Source: Takakia lepidozioides (Eukaryota > Streptophyta > Takakiopsida > Takakiales > Takakiaceae). Taken from it: a stretch of DNA of 64,000 nucleotides. The translations under genes and the position numbers were made by a program. The notes under the pieces were generated by a model. The model was given only the letters and a program-made list of their open reading frames with translations, was not told the origin of the DNA and made no database searches. Of this stretch, positions 1 to 11,001 are shown one piece after another. The stretch is taken from assembly GCA_030704615.1 (NCBI GenBank), contig CM060734.1, positions 30,520,042-30,584,041 on the forward strand. The letters are read 5' to 3'. Each line of letters starts with the position of its first letter. The stretch's first letter is position 1.

Positions 1-199
1 AAATACACTAGAAACCATGTCAAGAGTATTAAGTGGTTAATTGTTACTTTATCCTAACTCTTCATAGTGTTAACGCACCACCATGTAGTTAGATTCCTAA
101 ACTTGTGAGGCTTTGGCAACTACAAGTACAAAGTAATGAAAATAGTAAAGAGAGGGAGGGGAAGAATAGAGGTCCGACCAAGCAAGATCTAATTCTGAT
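1..199. other. no feature recognised
   Basis: AT-rich sequence. It is probably the 3' flank of the minus-strand exons that end at 200. I see no open frame or repeat worth calling. Confidence 0.4.
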
Positions 200-948
200 C
201 TATGTTATCAACTGCCAGACTTCTCTCAAAGTGCCTCGCTCTGCATGATGGTAAGGTGTGGGAGGTATATCTATATCCAGAAACCTGTCACTAACCTTAT
301 CCCAAGCTACAGTAGCTCGCTCTAACCAACCCTCCTCTTCTCTCTGCCAGGTAGAGACAAAACAATACTCCCCTATCTCCCGCTCACTGAATACTAAAGA
401 AAATAAAGGTAGGGTCTGACAGTCTCTCAACTCAAAAGCTTTGAGACGGTTGCGGGTGTCCTCGTTGCGAATGACTGCATCTCCTTCAAGCAGAACAAAC
501 TGTTTGTTGCTAATAAACTCCGTTCGTGGTTGCCTCGTGCAGAGCGTGTCCGGCTGCAACCACGTCTGATTGCAAAAACTTGTGCAACTCCTGCTTCTCT
601 GCTCCAGTACACCACGGCCTTGTGGCTGAATACCTTGGTCCCCGGGGCTGTTTTTGGCTGTGTTCCAAGCCTAGCTTCCACCCACTTTGGTATTTTACCT
701 ACAGCTGCAGAACTGCTTGCTCCAATAGAGTTCTGACTGTCCAAAGCAATATTGAGGCCCTCAACGCCAACTACAGTAGTTTGTTGTCTATTGCTAATGC
801 CTGACTCCCAGTATGCAATCAACTCGTCCAACTGCTCTCCACTCAAATCAGTCTGAGTTCCTTGAGAAACATAAATCTTGTCCCCTTGTGTGCACAGGCT
901 AAGAGAAGAGACCTGCCCTTCAATTACGTCCTCATTTCCCCCAGCCAT
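200..948 (-). CDS. unrecognised minus-strand exon(s), probable C-terminal part
   Basis: Two overlapping minus-strand open frames occupy this stretch: 948 down to 427, and 559 down to 200. The second has an ordinary, non-repetitive composition rich in Trp, Glu and Arg (for example EREIGEYCFVSTWQREEEGW) and ends in a stop at 200. I do not recognise a family. The change of frame near 430-560 could be an intron or a frameshift. The stretch lies downstream of other minus-strand open segments (1449-1859, 2055-2741, 2827-3609, 3769-3940, 4537-5526), and one multi-exon minus-strand gene is a reasonable reading. Exon junctions are not proven. Confidence 0.3.
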
Positions 949-1023
949 ACAAAGAGGACATCCCCAGATTTGTCTCTCATGTAGACCACAACAGGTTCTA
1001 GAAACAGAATTGTGGATCTTTCA

Positions 1024-1055
1024 TAGCACACTCACACTCACACTCACACTCAAAA
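1024..1055. repeat. CACACT microsatellite
   Basis: Short tandem run of CACTCA/CACACT units, followed by an A run. Confidence 0.7.
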
Positions 1056-1448
1056 AATTCCATAGATTTTTAGCAGAGTCCAAAAAACTAAAACCGGGTC
1101 TAGATAGGTAGATGTCTCTTTTCTACAGCTATCCCCTCAAAAACTGCGTCAAACGGAGCTCATTTGACAAAGATATGACCAACCAGGCTCTATAAAATTT
1201 AAATTTGATCAGAGAGGGATTTAAAAAAATTAAACTACACCCAAAGTACCTGGTCACTGGTTCCCAGTTCCCTACTGGTCATCTTTGGAACATGTGACCA
1301 CGATCGTGCTAGCTGCTTCCCGCAAGCATGGTCATCTTGCTCGTTCTAATTTGGAGAGTACGCAGCAACAGATACCCGAGGTCTTCAGTTTCACATGAAT
1401 CGTGTAGCAATGCAGGCAGGTCTACGAGGATTCGCACTGAATGTGACC

Positions 1449-1859
1449 TCATGCGGAGCGTCGGTGCAGGAAGTATGGCTTTCGATATGCAGGTCTCGGG
1501 TCAGGCTCTCTGTAGCCTGGGCGTGCATATTGCTGCCGATATTGGGGCTCTTTCAAATTGACAGAGACTCTCCAGAGGTTTGCATCCATTGTTGTTGTGT
1601 ATTTGCTGATCCTGGACAGCATATCAACTTGCTGAAAGCTGTACTGGTGCCTTTCATTACACTCAACTTGTCCGGCTTCTTGTTCTCTGTTTAGGTTTAC
1701 TATTTCTCCCAGCCACGGCGATTGGGCCAGGTACATCAGACCATCAACGTCAGTTCTGTTCACAGCTCCACCATTGCAGGCCGGTTTGTCGATGGAGCTA
1801 GCTATTCGTCCTCCATTGGTGCCGATACCATTGACTGGGTCAGAAAAGTATTCATTCAA
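1449..1859 (-). CDS. unrecognised minus-strand open segment
   Basis: Open frame of 136 codons on the minus strand in line with its neighbours. It starts with an Asn/Gly-rich stretch and ends with a Tyr/Arg/Pro-rich tail (RQQYARPGYREPDPRP). No family is recognised. It may be an exon of the same gene as the segments at 200-948 and 2055-2741. The support is only its length and the run of same-strand open segments. Confidence 0.25.
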   Translation of the reverse strand: MNEYFSDPVNGIGTNGGRIASSIDKPACNGGAVNRTDVDGLMYLAQSPWLGEIVNLNREQEAGQVECNERHQYSFQQVDMLSRISKYTTTMDANLWRVSVNLKEPQYRQQYARPGYREPDPRPAYRKPYFLHRRSA

Positions 1860-2054
1860 CAGCCTCTCCTCGTCTCTGTTACCTGTTTTTGGATACTTCC
1901 CTCTTGCTCATGAATCCTTTTCAAACCACTTCACAAGCGCGCTTGTTGTTTACGGGACCTCCTAGGAGTAATCTCTGTGTCCACCTCTTTCTTCACGGCA
2001 ACCTCCTTCTTTGAGAGAGTTAGCTCAAGAGGGCATGACGATGACATGTAGGGA

Positions 2055-2741
2055 CTAGTGATGCGACCATGTGCTCGGTAGGTTGGCGGCGCTGCTTCTG
2101 GGCCTTATTTGACCTGTATGTATCAAATGATCCTCATCTGTAGTAGACCCTGCCTCTAACAAATGGGGAAGGTCACCGACCAAACTGACACAATCATAGT
2201 CCATTGTTGCAATTGCAGAATTGGTCTGTACTATGGATAAATGAGCACTGACGCCTTCCCGGTTCTGTTCAGGCAGTGCTGTGTCAGAAGGTCTGGTGGC
2301 AAGGGTAAGGTCCACTACCATTCTCTGCTTCTCGGCAGATGTTGCAATGGGGGGGAAAGGAATTGCTCCTCTCATTTTCGGCAACTCGTATGTGCCAGGG
2401 AGGATGGGCGTTGCTTCCTGGGTTATCGCCAGGTGTCCAGGTGGTCTGATGTCCTGCACTGGCAAAGTTTGCTGATGTTGGAATGGTGAGGTGTTGGCGT
2501 CCATACCTGCGTCACGATGCACTTCTGCGGTGCATTTGTCAAGCAATGTACCAGCCAGGGTGTCCTCCGGCAAGGTCTGATCTTTTCTCCTCTGCTCCAG
2601 CAAGGTCTGATCAGGTCTGCACTGGTCGGGAAATGTCTGCTCTGAGACGGTGTGGTGTGGTGTGGTATCCTCTGGTCTTTTGGGGTATGGTCTGTTGAGC
2701 ATTCCAAACAAGCTCGTCCTCTGGATCATACTCTGCAACAT
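2055..2741 (-). CDS. unrecognised low-complexity open segment built from CAGACC motifs
   Basis: A 228-codon open frame on the minus strand. Its first third is a run of degenerate repeats ([19 protein letters not shown]) that simply translates the repeated DNA motif GATCAGACC/CAGACC, so part of this frame may be open because of the repeat rather than because of selection. The remainder is Pro/Thr/Ser-rich. No domain is seen. It could be a disordered region of a larger protein or non-coding repeat. Confidence 0.25.
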   Translation of the reverse strand: MLQSMIQRTSLFGMLNRPYPKRPEDTTPHHTVSEQTFPDQCRPDQTLLEQRRKDQTLPEDTLAGTLLDKCTAEVHRDAGMDANTSPFQHQQTLPVQDIRPPGHLAITQEATPILPGTYELPKMRGAIPFPPIATSAEKQRMVVDLTLATRPSDTALPEQNREGVSAHLSIVQTNSAIATMDYDCVSLVGDLPHLLEAGSTTDEDHLIHTGQIRPRSSAANLPSTWSHH

Positions 2742-2826
2742 GTCACAAACACGTCAAAAACAAAGCACTCATCCCTGGTCTGCTAACAAACGGAAGAATA
2801 CATGGGGGTTTGATTCACATGGGGCT

Positions 2827-3609
2827 CTATTGGTTGTCATGGTTCATAAAGTCTGCTAGAAGGTCTTCGTTTGTGGTCAACGTCAAGGTCTGTTTAAAAG
2901 GTCTGTTCCAAAGGTCTGTGTAAAAGGTCTGTTTAAAAGGTCGGTGTAAAAGGTCTGTTAACAAGGTCTGCAGAGCTGCAACACGGTCCTTTGCTGGAAA
3001 CCCGCTCCAGAGCACTTGGAAAACATGTCGTTTGTTGAATGCAATGTTGAAAATCGCACGCTCCTGCACAGTCACAAACCACATCATGGCATCTTGCGTT
3101 ATACTTTCCCGAGCCTCTTCGCTTCCGTGCAGCAAGTCCATCCGCAGGTTGTGAAGGTCTTTTTTTAATTTGGTGTAAGACCTGAAATTGCCAAATTGCA
3201 TCCATTGACGGCGGAGGAAACAATCTGCCATCTCCTCAAAAGCAGTCTCTGTCAAGCTCGCTAAGTGCTTCGGACGAACACCAAATATTGGGTGGGCGAT
3301 GGCCATGTGCTTTATCTCCAGTGGGCGTGGGTCGTGCATGAGAAAGAGTTGCGCAATAAGCGGTGGCTCGGTCTCCTCAATGGGCTTTGTCCAAAACACG
3401 AGTCGCCTCCTCCGCCGTGAACTCCATTGAGGAGTGCTGCGGAGCAAAGGTCCACCGGGAGGCGACGATGCGGTGAAGCTCATTGTACCAGTCCAGATGC
3501 CGATTGCTTTCCCCACAACAAAACTTCGGAAGAGTAGGGTCCTCCTCATCAGTTGTAGACCGCTATGGAGGACGCCAGGGTTTGCCAAATGGGAAAACAG
3601 TTCGACCAC
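2827..3609 (-). CDS. unrecognised minus-strand open segment
   Basis: A 260-codon open frame on the minus strand. Its middle (roughly 2990-3390) reads like a genuine globular segment (HDPRPLEIKHMAIAHPIFGV and following), with mixed composition and no low complexity. The C-terminal end (2870-2985) runs into GGTCTG repeats and becomes repetitive (RPFKQT units). A second minus-strand frame opens with ATG at about 3427 (MEFTAEEATRVLDKAH) and merges with this one only if there is a frameshift or intron near 3380. I cannot name the product. Confidence 0.35.
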   Translation of the reverse strand: MVELFSHLANPGVLHSGLQLMRRTLLFRSFVVGKAIGIWTGTMSFTASSPPGGPLLRSTPQWSSRRRRRLVFWTKPIEETEPPLIAQLFLMHDPRPLEIKHMAIAHPIFGVRPKHLASLTETAFEEMADCFLRRQWMQFGNFRSYTKLKKDLHNLRMDLLHGSEEARESITQDAMMWFVTVQERAIFNIAFNKRHVFQVLWSGFPAKDRVAALQTLLTDLLHRPFKQTFYTDLWNRPFKQTLTLTTNEDLLADFMNHDNQ

Positions 3610-3768
3610 GCAATGTGGTCTGCTGAGGGTTTGCTGAAGAGGTACGAAGGTCCGCTGGAGGACGGGTCACGGAAGAAAGGTCCACTGAGCCGGGTCTGCT
3701 AGTCTGACCGGCGCTGTCAAAAGCCTTTACAGCAGACGGAGGGAGGCCTGCTGCGCGGCCAGTGGTAC

Positions 3769-3940
3769 CATCCTGAATTGATGCAATGGCATCAGCCGAC
3801 TGTGGATACAGACTCAGGATGTAGTCACGAATATCACGGACCTCATTCCGGACAAGTGTATTTTCCAAGGGAGGACCGTTCAACCTGTACTTCCAGATTT
3901 GCAAAGCCCTGTACACTCGGTTGTCTTGTGCATTCGCCTC
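3769..3940 (-). CDS. probable internal exon, unrecognised gene
   Basis: This minus-strand segment is bounded by a good acceptor (pyrimidine-rich tract ending TTTTCAG, exon from 3940) and a GTACCA donor after 3769. It encodes a charged helical stretch beginning EANAQDNRVYRALQIWKYRL. It lies between the zinc-finger-like exon upstream (4537-5526) and the open segment at 2827-3609, which fits one minus-strand gene. The family is not recognised. The segment 3970-4370 just upstream is a run of AGTAGACC repeats and is probably intron. Confidence 0.4.
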
Positions 3941-4536
3941 CTGAAAACAAACAGCAATATTGGCCTTCACATTAGACCAGTAAACCATAGAGCAGTAGAC
4001 CATAGACTAGTAGATTGGGCCTGACAGCAGACCAGTAGACCATTACAGTAGACCAATAGAGCATAGTAGTAGACCATAGTCGTGGACCCATGCAGCAGAC
4101 CATAGCCACGGCAGTAGTGCGTCTTTCAAAGCAATTGCAGTACCATGTTGCGCAAAGCAGACCCAAAACAGTAGACGGTTCGCAGCAGACCACATATATA
4201 ATAATAATAAAAAAACACTATGATTTGCAACAGAGGAAAGTAGTCGCACGGTTCTAGACCTATAGAGCAGACCACAACCAGAACAAGTAATGCAGTACCA
4301 TGTACAGAATAGCAAACCCATAACAGTAGACCGACAGCAGCGGGCCACACATACAACACCCAGCATAACATATCACTAATTGCAACCAGGAAATCGAAAG
4401 ACTCAAATACGGTAGGACGGCAGAAAGAGTGGTTCAAGTACCTGGAGGCCGTTGTAGTCTTCATCCCTTGGGTGTGATCGTGCCTCCACCCACTTCTTCT
4501 CGGCTGTATCAATGGTCTGCTGTATCTGCCCTGATC

Positions 4537-5526
4537 TCACATAAGCATACAAAAAAAAGGGAAAAAGTCCGGATCTGATTCATCTCGGTACTGGTCTGGC
4601 AGAAGACCGTAGGGAAGCAGGTACAATGTGCCGGGGCGAACAGGGGTGCCCGTTACATCTCCATGAGCGTCAGTCAGGGTCTGCTGTTTCTTGGTCTGCT
4701 TGTTGGGTCTGATATGTGGTGGGCGTCGTGGGTCTGTTTGAGGGTGTGATTCTTCCATGGGGATGTCCGAGTCAAGGGTTATGTCATGTACCGGCGGGGC
4801 GTACCCAATGGGGTCGTTCACCAAGCACGGTCTCACAAGTAGTCCCGGCCGCTCCGTCGACATGTCCTGAACATGATCCTCCTCTTCATGAGAGTCTTCC
4901 TCACTTGAGTCATCCCCACTGGACGACAAAGTTGAAACGACAACCTGTGGTCTGCTGGTGTTGGTCTGCTGGGATTGACCTGGTTGCAATTCTTTGCTAC
5001 TCACTCTCATATCCCGTGGTCTGCCAGTACTGGTACTGCCGGATCTGTGACTTTTGCGGTCTACATTTTTTTTAGCTCCATCACTTAGCTTCATTTTCTT
5101 CACTGGCACAACGAGGCCGGGGCTCAACAGGCCGACTTCAGTGTAATAACGCTGCCGCACTTCCTCAACAGACCGAGCGACGACATGCGCACCCCTACAC
5201 TTTGCAGTGATTTCTTTTGCGGCCTTAGATGAACTTGACTTGGGCCAAGGCTTGAAGTTCTCAGGGACCATACCTTTGCATCCTCCATCAAGGGCATGGC
5301 GGTTTAGAGTCTCTTTGTCCTTGACAATATCGGGGCAAAAGGGGCACTGAAACCGATCCTTTGGCCAGTTCTCTTTCTCATTCGCTACGCGCAAGTCCAA
5401 AAATGCTTCTACTATTTTAGCATCGTACTCACTTGGCTCATACCAGTACCTTCTCTTGGCTTTGTGGCGAGGGGCATGCACATATTCCACCCAATCGGCT
5501 CCGCCCTTTGGGCAAGCTTCTTCCAT
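4537..5526 (-). CDS. unrecognised protein with an N-terminal zinc-finger-like motif
   Basis: Minus-strand open frame of 329 codons. Residues about 55-85 contain CPFC, then a spaced HALDGGC, which looks like a C2HC/C2H2-type zinc finger (FQCPFCPDIVKDKETLNRH). The rest is disordered: a Lys/Ser-rich part that could be a nuclear localisation signal, then an acidic stretch (GDDSSEEDSHEEEDH, about residues 210-225), then a Pro/Thr-rich tail containing the CAGACC-derived repeats. The frame is preceded by GTTGCAG, so the first exon may lie further upstream. A nuclear or DNA-binding role is inference only. Confidence 0.4.
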   Translation of the reverse strand: MEEACPKGGADWVEYVHAPRHKAKRRYWYEPSEYDAKIVEAFLDLRVANEKENWPKDRFQCPFCPDIVKDKETLNRHALDGGCKGMVPENFKPWPKSSSSKAAKEITAKCRGAHVVARSVEEVRQRYYTEVGLLSPGLVVPVKKMKLSDGAKKNVDRKSHRSGSTSTGRPRDMRVSSKELQPGQSQQTNTSRPQVVVSTLSSSGDDSSEEDSHEEEDHVQDMSTERPGLLVRPCLVNDPIGYAPPVHDITLDSDIPMEESHPQTDPRRPPHIRPNKQTKKQQTLTDAHGDVTGTPVRPGTLYLLPYGLLPDQYRDESDPDFFPFFCMLM

Positions 5527-6600
5527 GGCTGCAACCTAACGAGGAATTGTGTCAGAGACGGTCTGCTAAATGCAAATGAAGAAGAGCAAGCAAAAAGGGA
5601 AATGAAGGTCTGGCGGTGAAGAAGTCTGGTGAAGTTGATACCTTTGCACTTCAGCAACGACGGGCACGCGGCCTTTGAAGAGCGGGCGGGCGCTACAAAC
5701 GAATCGTCGAGTCGAAGAGGCAGAAACCGCGAAGTGCAACACACCTTGCAGTCGCGAAGTGGAGAGACGCGAAAGACGCAAAAGGAGGAAGAGGCGAGGA
5801 CCCCAACGTAACGGCTCACTGCTAAGCGTGACAGGAGCACGCGTGTGACCGCCGAGGCCATGCACGTCGGCCATTGGACTGCCATCGAAACATCAAACGT
5901 CCCGGAGGCACAATAATGGCCGCCGCCATGGACTTTCATGGTCTGCCCTAAGTCTCCACCAAAAGGGTCGGCCAAAAGGGTTTGCCAAAAGGGTCTGTGG
6001 CACTGGTCTGTCGCATTCGTGAGGCAAAGATTGTCTGCACTCGGTCTGCCGTCAGGGTCTGACCAGAGTTCTCCAGGCTGGTCTGTTGGTTCGGTCTTCT
6101 TGTCTGGACTGGCATGGTGCACTCTTCTCTTCTCCTGCTCTGCCCATCTGGTTTGCCCTCTGTCTGCAGTGTGTCCCCACCCGTTTCACCATTTCAATGG
6201 TCCCCCGGCTGGGTCTCTGCATCCCCGCATTGTCATGGTAACACTTGGAAGGTCCACTGGTTCGTTGCACAAAAAATTCCGCCACACATGCCCATTTCGT
6301 CCTGCATCGATGGGTCCACCTGCAAACAACATCCAAGAGACGGAACTCGGGAGGAAATCAGAATTTTATACAGCTAGCCATGTACATATGCTTCCGCTAT
6401 TTTTGCAATGTTATTCCACACATGCTATATGGAGGACAAGCCTCGAACAAGACAGTGTGACAAGGGAAATGCCGATTCTCAATTGTTGTCCGCTAAATGA
6501 GTCGTACTTGTTAGCAAAGACCTAAATACTTCCATTCAAGTCTGCACTGTAAACTCAATGTAACTCACTTCCCCGCGCTCAAACAGTCCCACGAATAGGC
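5527..6600. other. upstream region of the minus-strand gene, no gene called
   Basis: Mixed sequence with many GGTCTG copies at 5940-6110. A minus-strand frame (6122 down to 5412) overlaps the start of the zinc-finger-like exon and may hold 5' UTR or an upstream exon. I see no recognisable domain. Confidence 0.35.
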
Positions 6601-6889
6601 AAACAACAAAGCAAAAATAGTAGAAGCATATGAACAAAAGAGGTTGTGGCTTGAAACGATGGACTCCGACGTTGCCAGAGAGTCCATGGAGTCATGCAAA
6701 GGGATTCTTCACAACCGCCGAGTCTCTTGGTTCTAAACAGTCAAACAACAAACAGCAGCAAGCAACACGAGAAAATAAAGAAAAGCAAAGGGGGTTTGAG
6801 GAGATCGGCGAGTGCCATGGCATGCCAAATCCGGACGGTCTGGATAAAACCGGATCTGGACGGGCAGATGCGCGCCACGTAGGTCTGGG

Positions 6890-7180
6890 TCTGTTGTGCC
6901 GGTCTGGGTGGTCTGCCGGACGACATGCGCAGACCGAGCTTGGGCAGACCCCATCAAGGGCAGACCCACTGGAACCCGATGGCGGGCGGACCCAGGGGCG
7001 AGGGAGGGCGGGCGGGGGCCGTGGTCCGGGGGCGGGCTGGGCGGCGTGCGGGCAGGGCCACGGGCGGCTGCGGGGCTGTCGACCGCGCTGCGCGGCTGGC
7101 AGCTGGGGGCGGGCGGGGCGGGGGAGGGCGACCCCGCGTCCGTGCGGGCGTGCGTGCCCTGTCCCACACGCGCGACATAA
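6890..7180. other. GC-rich island with sharp right edge
   Basis: About 290 bases of very high GC, rich in GGGCGGG and CpG. They stop abruptly at about 7180, where AT-rich DNA with a TA run (7205-7222) starts. All frames are open here because AT-rich stop codons are rare, so the long frames on both strands are not evidence of coding. It could be a CpG-rich promoter island for the minus-strand gene to the left, or a short inserted segment. Confidence 0.5.
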
Positions 7181-7222
7181 ACTCCCAATTATTCAAAAAT
7201 GAGAGGCATATATATATATATG

Positions 7223-8455
7223 GATATGGATGATATTTTCCCATATGGGCAATGTAATTTGAACCGATCCCAAGTTCAATGTTTCTTAATTTTTGGAGTA
7301 GTCATGAATTAGTTAAATTTTTACCTGGTTAGAAGTAGACTCACCTGTTCATGTAAGTTAGTAGGCTCGCCTGATCATGCTAGTACACTCACCTATTCAC
7401 GTAGGCAGACTCGCCCATTCTCGTCATCCATATACGAATCTTCATTCAATGGTGTCTAAACATGTGTTCTTTTTCCAGTATATCTTGCTCCACCAGGTTT
7501 TGTTTCTCCTCCCAGCACTTTCTGACCTGTCATCTTTCTTGTTGTCTGACCTTCTTCACGCAGCAGGTGACACTAGAATAGTTTGATTTCTTCTTGTCAA
7601 TACATCTACCGATCTACCTCTACGACATTTTGTTTCTCCTCTTGAGGATAGTTTTACCCCTTTGTACAGTCACCCAAGTTGGGCCTTTTTTTAAAGCTAT
7701 GTGGCAAGTTAATTAATAATTTACCCATTTGTACACTCACCCCACTTGAGTCTTTTTATAACGCTATGTGGTGATAAGGAGTTGCAATGCCTTGATGTTG
7801 GAAATGTGGGGCTTTTATAGGTGACCATTTTAGGTTGGGTGTTGGGATTGGGTGAGGTTAGCTTAGTGGAGTCCACATGTCGCTCTACATGGCATTTCAG
7901 TCCAACAGTTGTTCTCTTGCCATGTTTGGCAACACCTGGCACTGTGGCGGAGCCACTTGGCTGGAGGGAGCTTGGGGAGAGTTAAGGAGGTGTACTACTG
8001 CTATAAGAGGACACTTATCAGGTGAAGAAGATGATTATCGACAACAACGTTGTACAGGGTGGGACGATGCTGATCTTGTGCTGCAGCTGGACGTGGGCAC
8101 TTACAGTGTTGCGAGTCGAGGTCCGTGTGTGAGGACGGTATGTATGGGTTGGCTGGTGCGTCTCCGCTATGTGTGAGGGTGGTGAGAGTGATTCTTGTTG
8201 TTTGGGTCTTTTAGCAGAAATACGCGAATTACATCTGTTCGATAAGTCTAGATATTGGAGGCTAGGTGACTCTGACTGCTGAATGCATGGGTTTATGGGT
8301 TATGCACGCTGTCGACAGCAAGTTCTGTAATTTGTATATCACCTAGGATACGCATAGCAGGATTTGATATGTAAGGTTGGACGTGTGAACTTCAGCTGTA
8401 GCTATAACTTCGTTACGTGCTTGAACATTGCAGCACGACTAAGGTCTTTGAGATA
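7223..8455. other. upstream region of the Em gene, no gene recognised
   Basis: AT-rich flank. A plus-strand open frame at 7877-8176 has no recognisable features. A TACGTGC motif near 8414, about 40 bases before the Em start codon, resembles the core of an ABA-response element. That is known to matter for seed-plant Em genes, but its role here is inference. Confidence 0.3.
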
Positions 8456-9052
8456 ATGGCGTCACGAGAAGAGCTAGATGAGAAGGCTAGGTCTGGAGAG
8501 GTGGTAGTGCCGGGTGGTACAGGTGGGGAAGTCTGGAAGCTCAGGAGCGTCTTGCTGAAGGTAAGACTCTGGCTAGAGATTTCGTACTGTTTTAGTGTTA
8601 AGTATGTGTGCGTGGTTCATCTCCTGGGATTGTCTGGACGCCGCCTACTAGGCTGTTTTTATCTCTCCGTTGTCCCGATCTGAAGGATTTAATGTTGCGT
8701 CACATGTGCAGTGGCGTCGGTATCTGCTGCTGTAGTAGTAGCTTACACTCGATGTGTTAAACTGTTTGACACCTTGCTGAGAATTGTTAGCGGAAGTACT
8801 TTGATGATATAAATGCGGACGTCTCAACTATGTTTGGAGATTTGTTGGTAACCTCTTTGTACTTAGCTGATCACTAAGAAGTAACGTCTAGCAGGGAGAA
8901 GTACGGGTGGCCAAACTAGGAAGGAGTAGATGGCGTCCGAGGGATATTCCGAAATGGGGAAGAAAGGTGGACTCTCTAGCAGCGGCGCTGACGGTGGGCA
9001 AGTGGCTGCAGAGCGCTGCATTGAGATTGATGAATCCAAATACACAAAGTGA
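8456..9052 (+). pseudogene. Em-type group 1 LEA (LEA_5) gene, two exons, broken
   Basis: Em proteins are small, hydrophilic, intrinsically disordered late-embryogenesis/desiccation proteins with a Gly-rich 20-residue motif. Exon 1 (8456-8560) opens MASREELDEKARSGEVVVPG, the standard Em start. After an intron with a GTAAGA donor and a TCTAGCAG acceptor, exon 2 (8895-9052) encodes the repeat core ending [11 protein letters not shown], then a tail ending [13 protein letters not shown] and TGA. There are two lesions. Near 8528-8532 one base is missing, so the conserved LEAQERLAE segment falls in another frame. At 8927-8929 a TAG stands where the family normally has Gln (RKEQ). The intron phase (1) fits the downstream frame. 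Either this is a pseudogene or the consensus sequence is wrong at two sites. Confidence 0.85.
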
Positions 9053-11001
9053 ACTACTTACAGGGTGTCTTGGCACTACGATGTAGTATATGCATATTGG
9101 TTTCTCCTGCTTCTGCGATGTAGCATACTTAGAGAGAAGGCACACTTTTCCTGCTTTTTTGTAGCAACATGCTTTTTCAGAGGGTTGGTTTTCTAACTGT
9201 AAGGTTTCGGATACAAGATAAGACCTTCAAAATTTTTTGGCGATCGTCAAACTGGCCGTTGGGTTCCATAAGATGACAACGGCTTGTGAAAGCTTGTATC
9301 TGGTATGTACAGTTCATAATATTTTGCTGCACCCACCCACCTTGCATTTCCTCTCCTTTACCCTTCTCTTTCCTTCGGTTATCCACCTAGAAAACGAAAA
9401 GAAAACTTCATACAAGCTGGTAACATTTGGAGAAGATCTAGTGTAGACTTATCAGTTTCTCTGAGGTTTCTAAAAGTCCTAGACCTTACCACACGAGCGG
9501 CATTAAGCTGCAGTTACGTGGCAGCTCCTAGATAGGATTGCACCATAGTGACTCTGGTATGGAAAGTAGTCCGATGTCAGCAAAAACAAAAATTGCTACC
9601 ACATCAAGTGCTTCTGACCAACACCTATGAAACGCCACTCATTTTAAATGAATTAGGTCTTTAAATCGCACGTGTGCACCAGCCAACAATCTCTTTGAAA
9701 CTAGATTTATCTCGGAAGATAATAAAAATTATGTAATGATTTAATTCACACGTGTGACCTCTGACAGGATGATACGGCGGTTTGTGGCCATGTTAAATCT
9801 TTCCCACCCATGGAACTGGAAGAGTGTAAAACTCCAGTCGGTGTTACACTCAGGACGAGGTGTGTTACACACCCGTCATCGTTACATTGGGTTAATTCCG
9901 CTCCGGGTTAAAACATAACTCCACTGGGTGTAACTCACAAAATTTGACGAAGTCCAAATTTGGCCAAGTACAAAATGGACTAACCAAAGTTACATAAGAG
10001 ATGTGATTACAGAGGCTTATACCAATTGGCATACTAACACCCGGGTTATACCACTACAACAACCTCTCAAACCCCTTGCCACCTGCAATGCTGATGAGAA
10101 TGTACTCATAAATCGTTGTTTGCCGTAGCCTTGTGGCCATTGACCCCGCGCCCAGAAATGCTGATGAAAATGCTGATGAAAATGAGACGTCGGATGCAGT
10201 AAGGAAGAATTTAAAGGCACCAAAGGTGGAAAAGCTGGATGGCTGGGTATATGTGGCTCAGAATAAAGTCAAAACTTACCCATGCCCACTTCTAGGAAGC
10301 ACTGGAATTCCAACTCACAAAACTGGTAAGGACCCCATCTTGTTTTGATGTAATCGTAATCTTTGCAAAATTTGTGGGAATGACAGCGTCCTCCCTCTAC
10401 TCACCATCGGAGGCACAGTTGTCAACAAAACCTATCCAATGTGCTGCTTATAATCCTTCTACAAAACCTTGGCTCTTCCTCAAAGGTGAAGACCTGGTCG
10501 TCAGTATAATGCCAAATAGTTAGCATCAACCAGTTTCAGCACACCACATCATGCTACCTGCTTTTAGTTTCTGGAGGAAGACTAATCACTACTATTTCAC
10601 ACAGGGTAACTGCTTTTTCATGTGTGTTTATAACAACACATAGGGTCATCTGCACCTTTTCCACATAATATCCACTCCATGTTCTTCAGTTGCCATTCCA
10701 GAAAAGGGAAAATGTGATTGCTAATTTCCATGCTCAATCCACTCAACCACATTCAAGATCAATGATTGGTCAAATCTGCAGTAAAGGGAACTTTCTTGTT
10801 CCACTGAACACTTCGAGAGTGGAAAGTAGTGAACTTACCCATGGAAAAATAAATGAAGATTGACAGATTAACATCGGAATCTGCCCTCAGTGCTTGGCTT
10901 TCCACGCTAGAGTGCTGGTGTTTATCTCCTGCAAGAATGACAGCTGCATTCTGTCGGGAGAGTCAAAATGATCCCTGGCCCAAGAAAGAGAAGTGCTGAT
11001 T
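9053..11001. other. intergenic, no gene recognised
   Basis: 3' flank of the Em gene and 3' flank of the RING E3 gene. Short GATGAAAATGCT-like repeats occur near 10155-10185. GTGTTACAC-type short inverted motifs occur at 9830-9930. I see no coding segment that I can support. Confidence 0.35.

Larger units (their letters stand above)
2240..7000. repeat. dispersed GGTCTG/CAGACC motif zone
   Basis: The hexamer GGTCTG (CAGACC on the other strand) recurs far above expectation between about 2.2 and 7.0 kb. It is clustered at 2560-2700, 2880-2985 (seven copies, spaced roughly 14-18 bases), 3970-4340 (as AGTAGACC), 5940-6110 and 6830-6970. Copies fall in open frames, probable introns and intergenic sequence alike. 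They fade out after the GC-rich island at 7.2 kb. It looks like a diffuse satellite or a scattered motif rather than a classical tandem repeat. Confidence 0.6.

Noticed and set aside
6630-7244. Long open frames on both strands in the GC-rich island
   Set aside because: They are open because stop codons are rare at this GC content. The translations are Gly/Arg/Pro/Ala low complexity with no domain.
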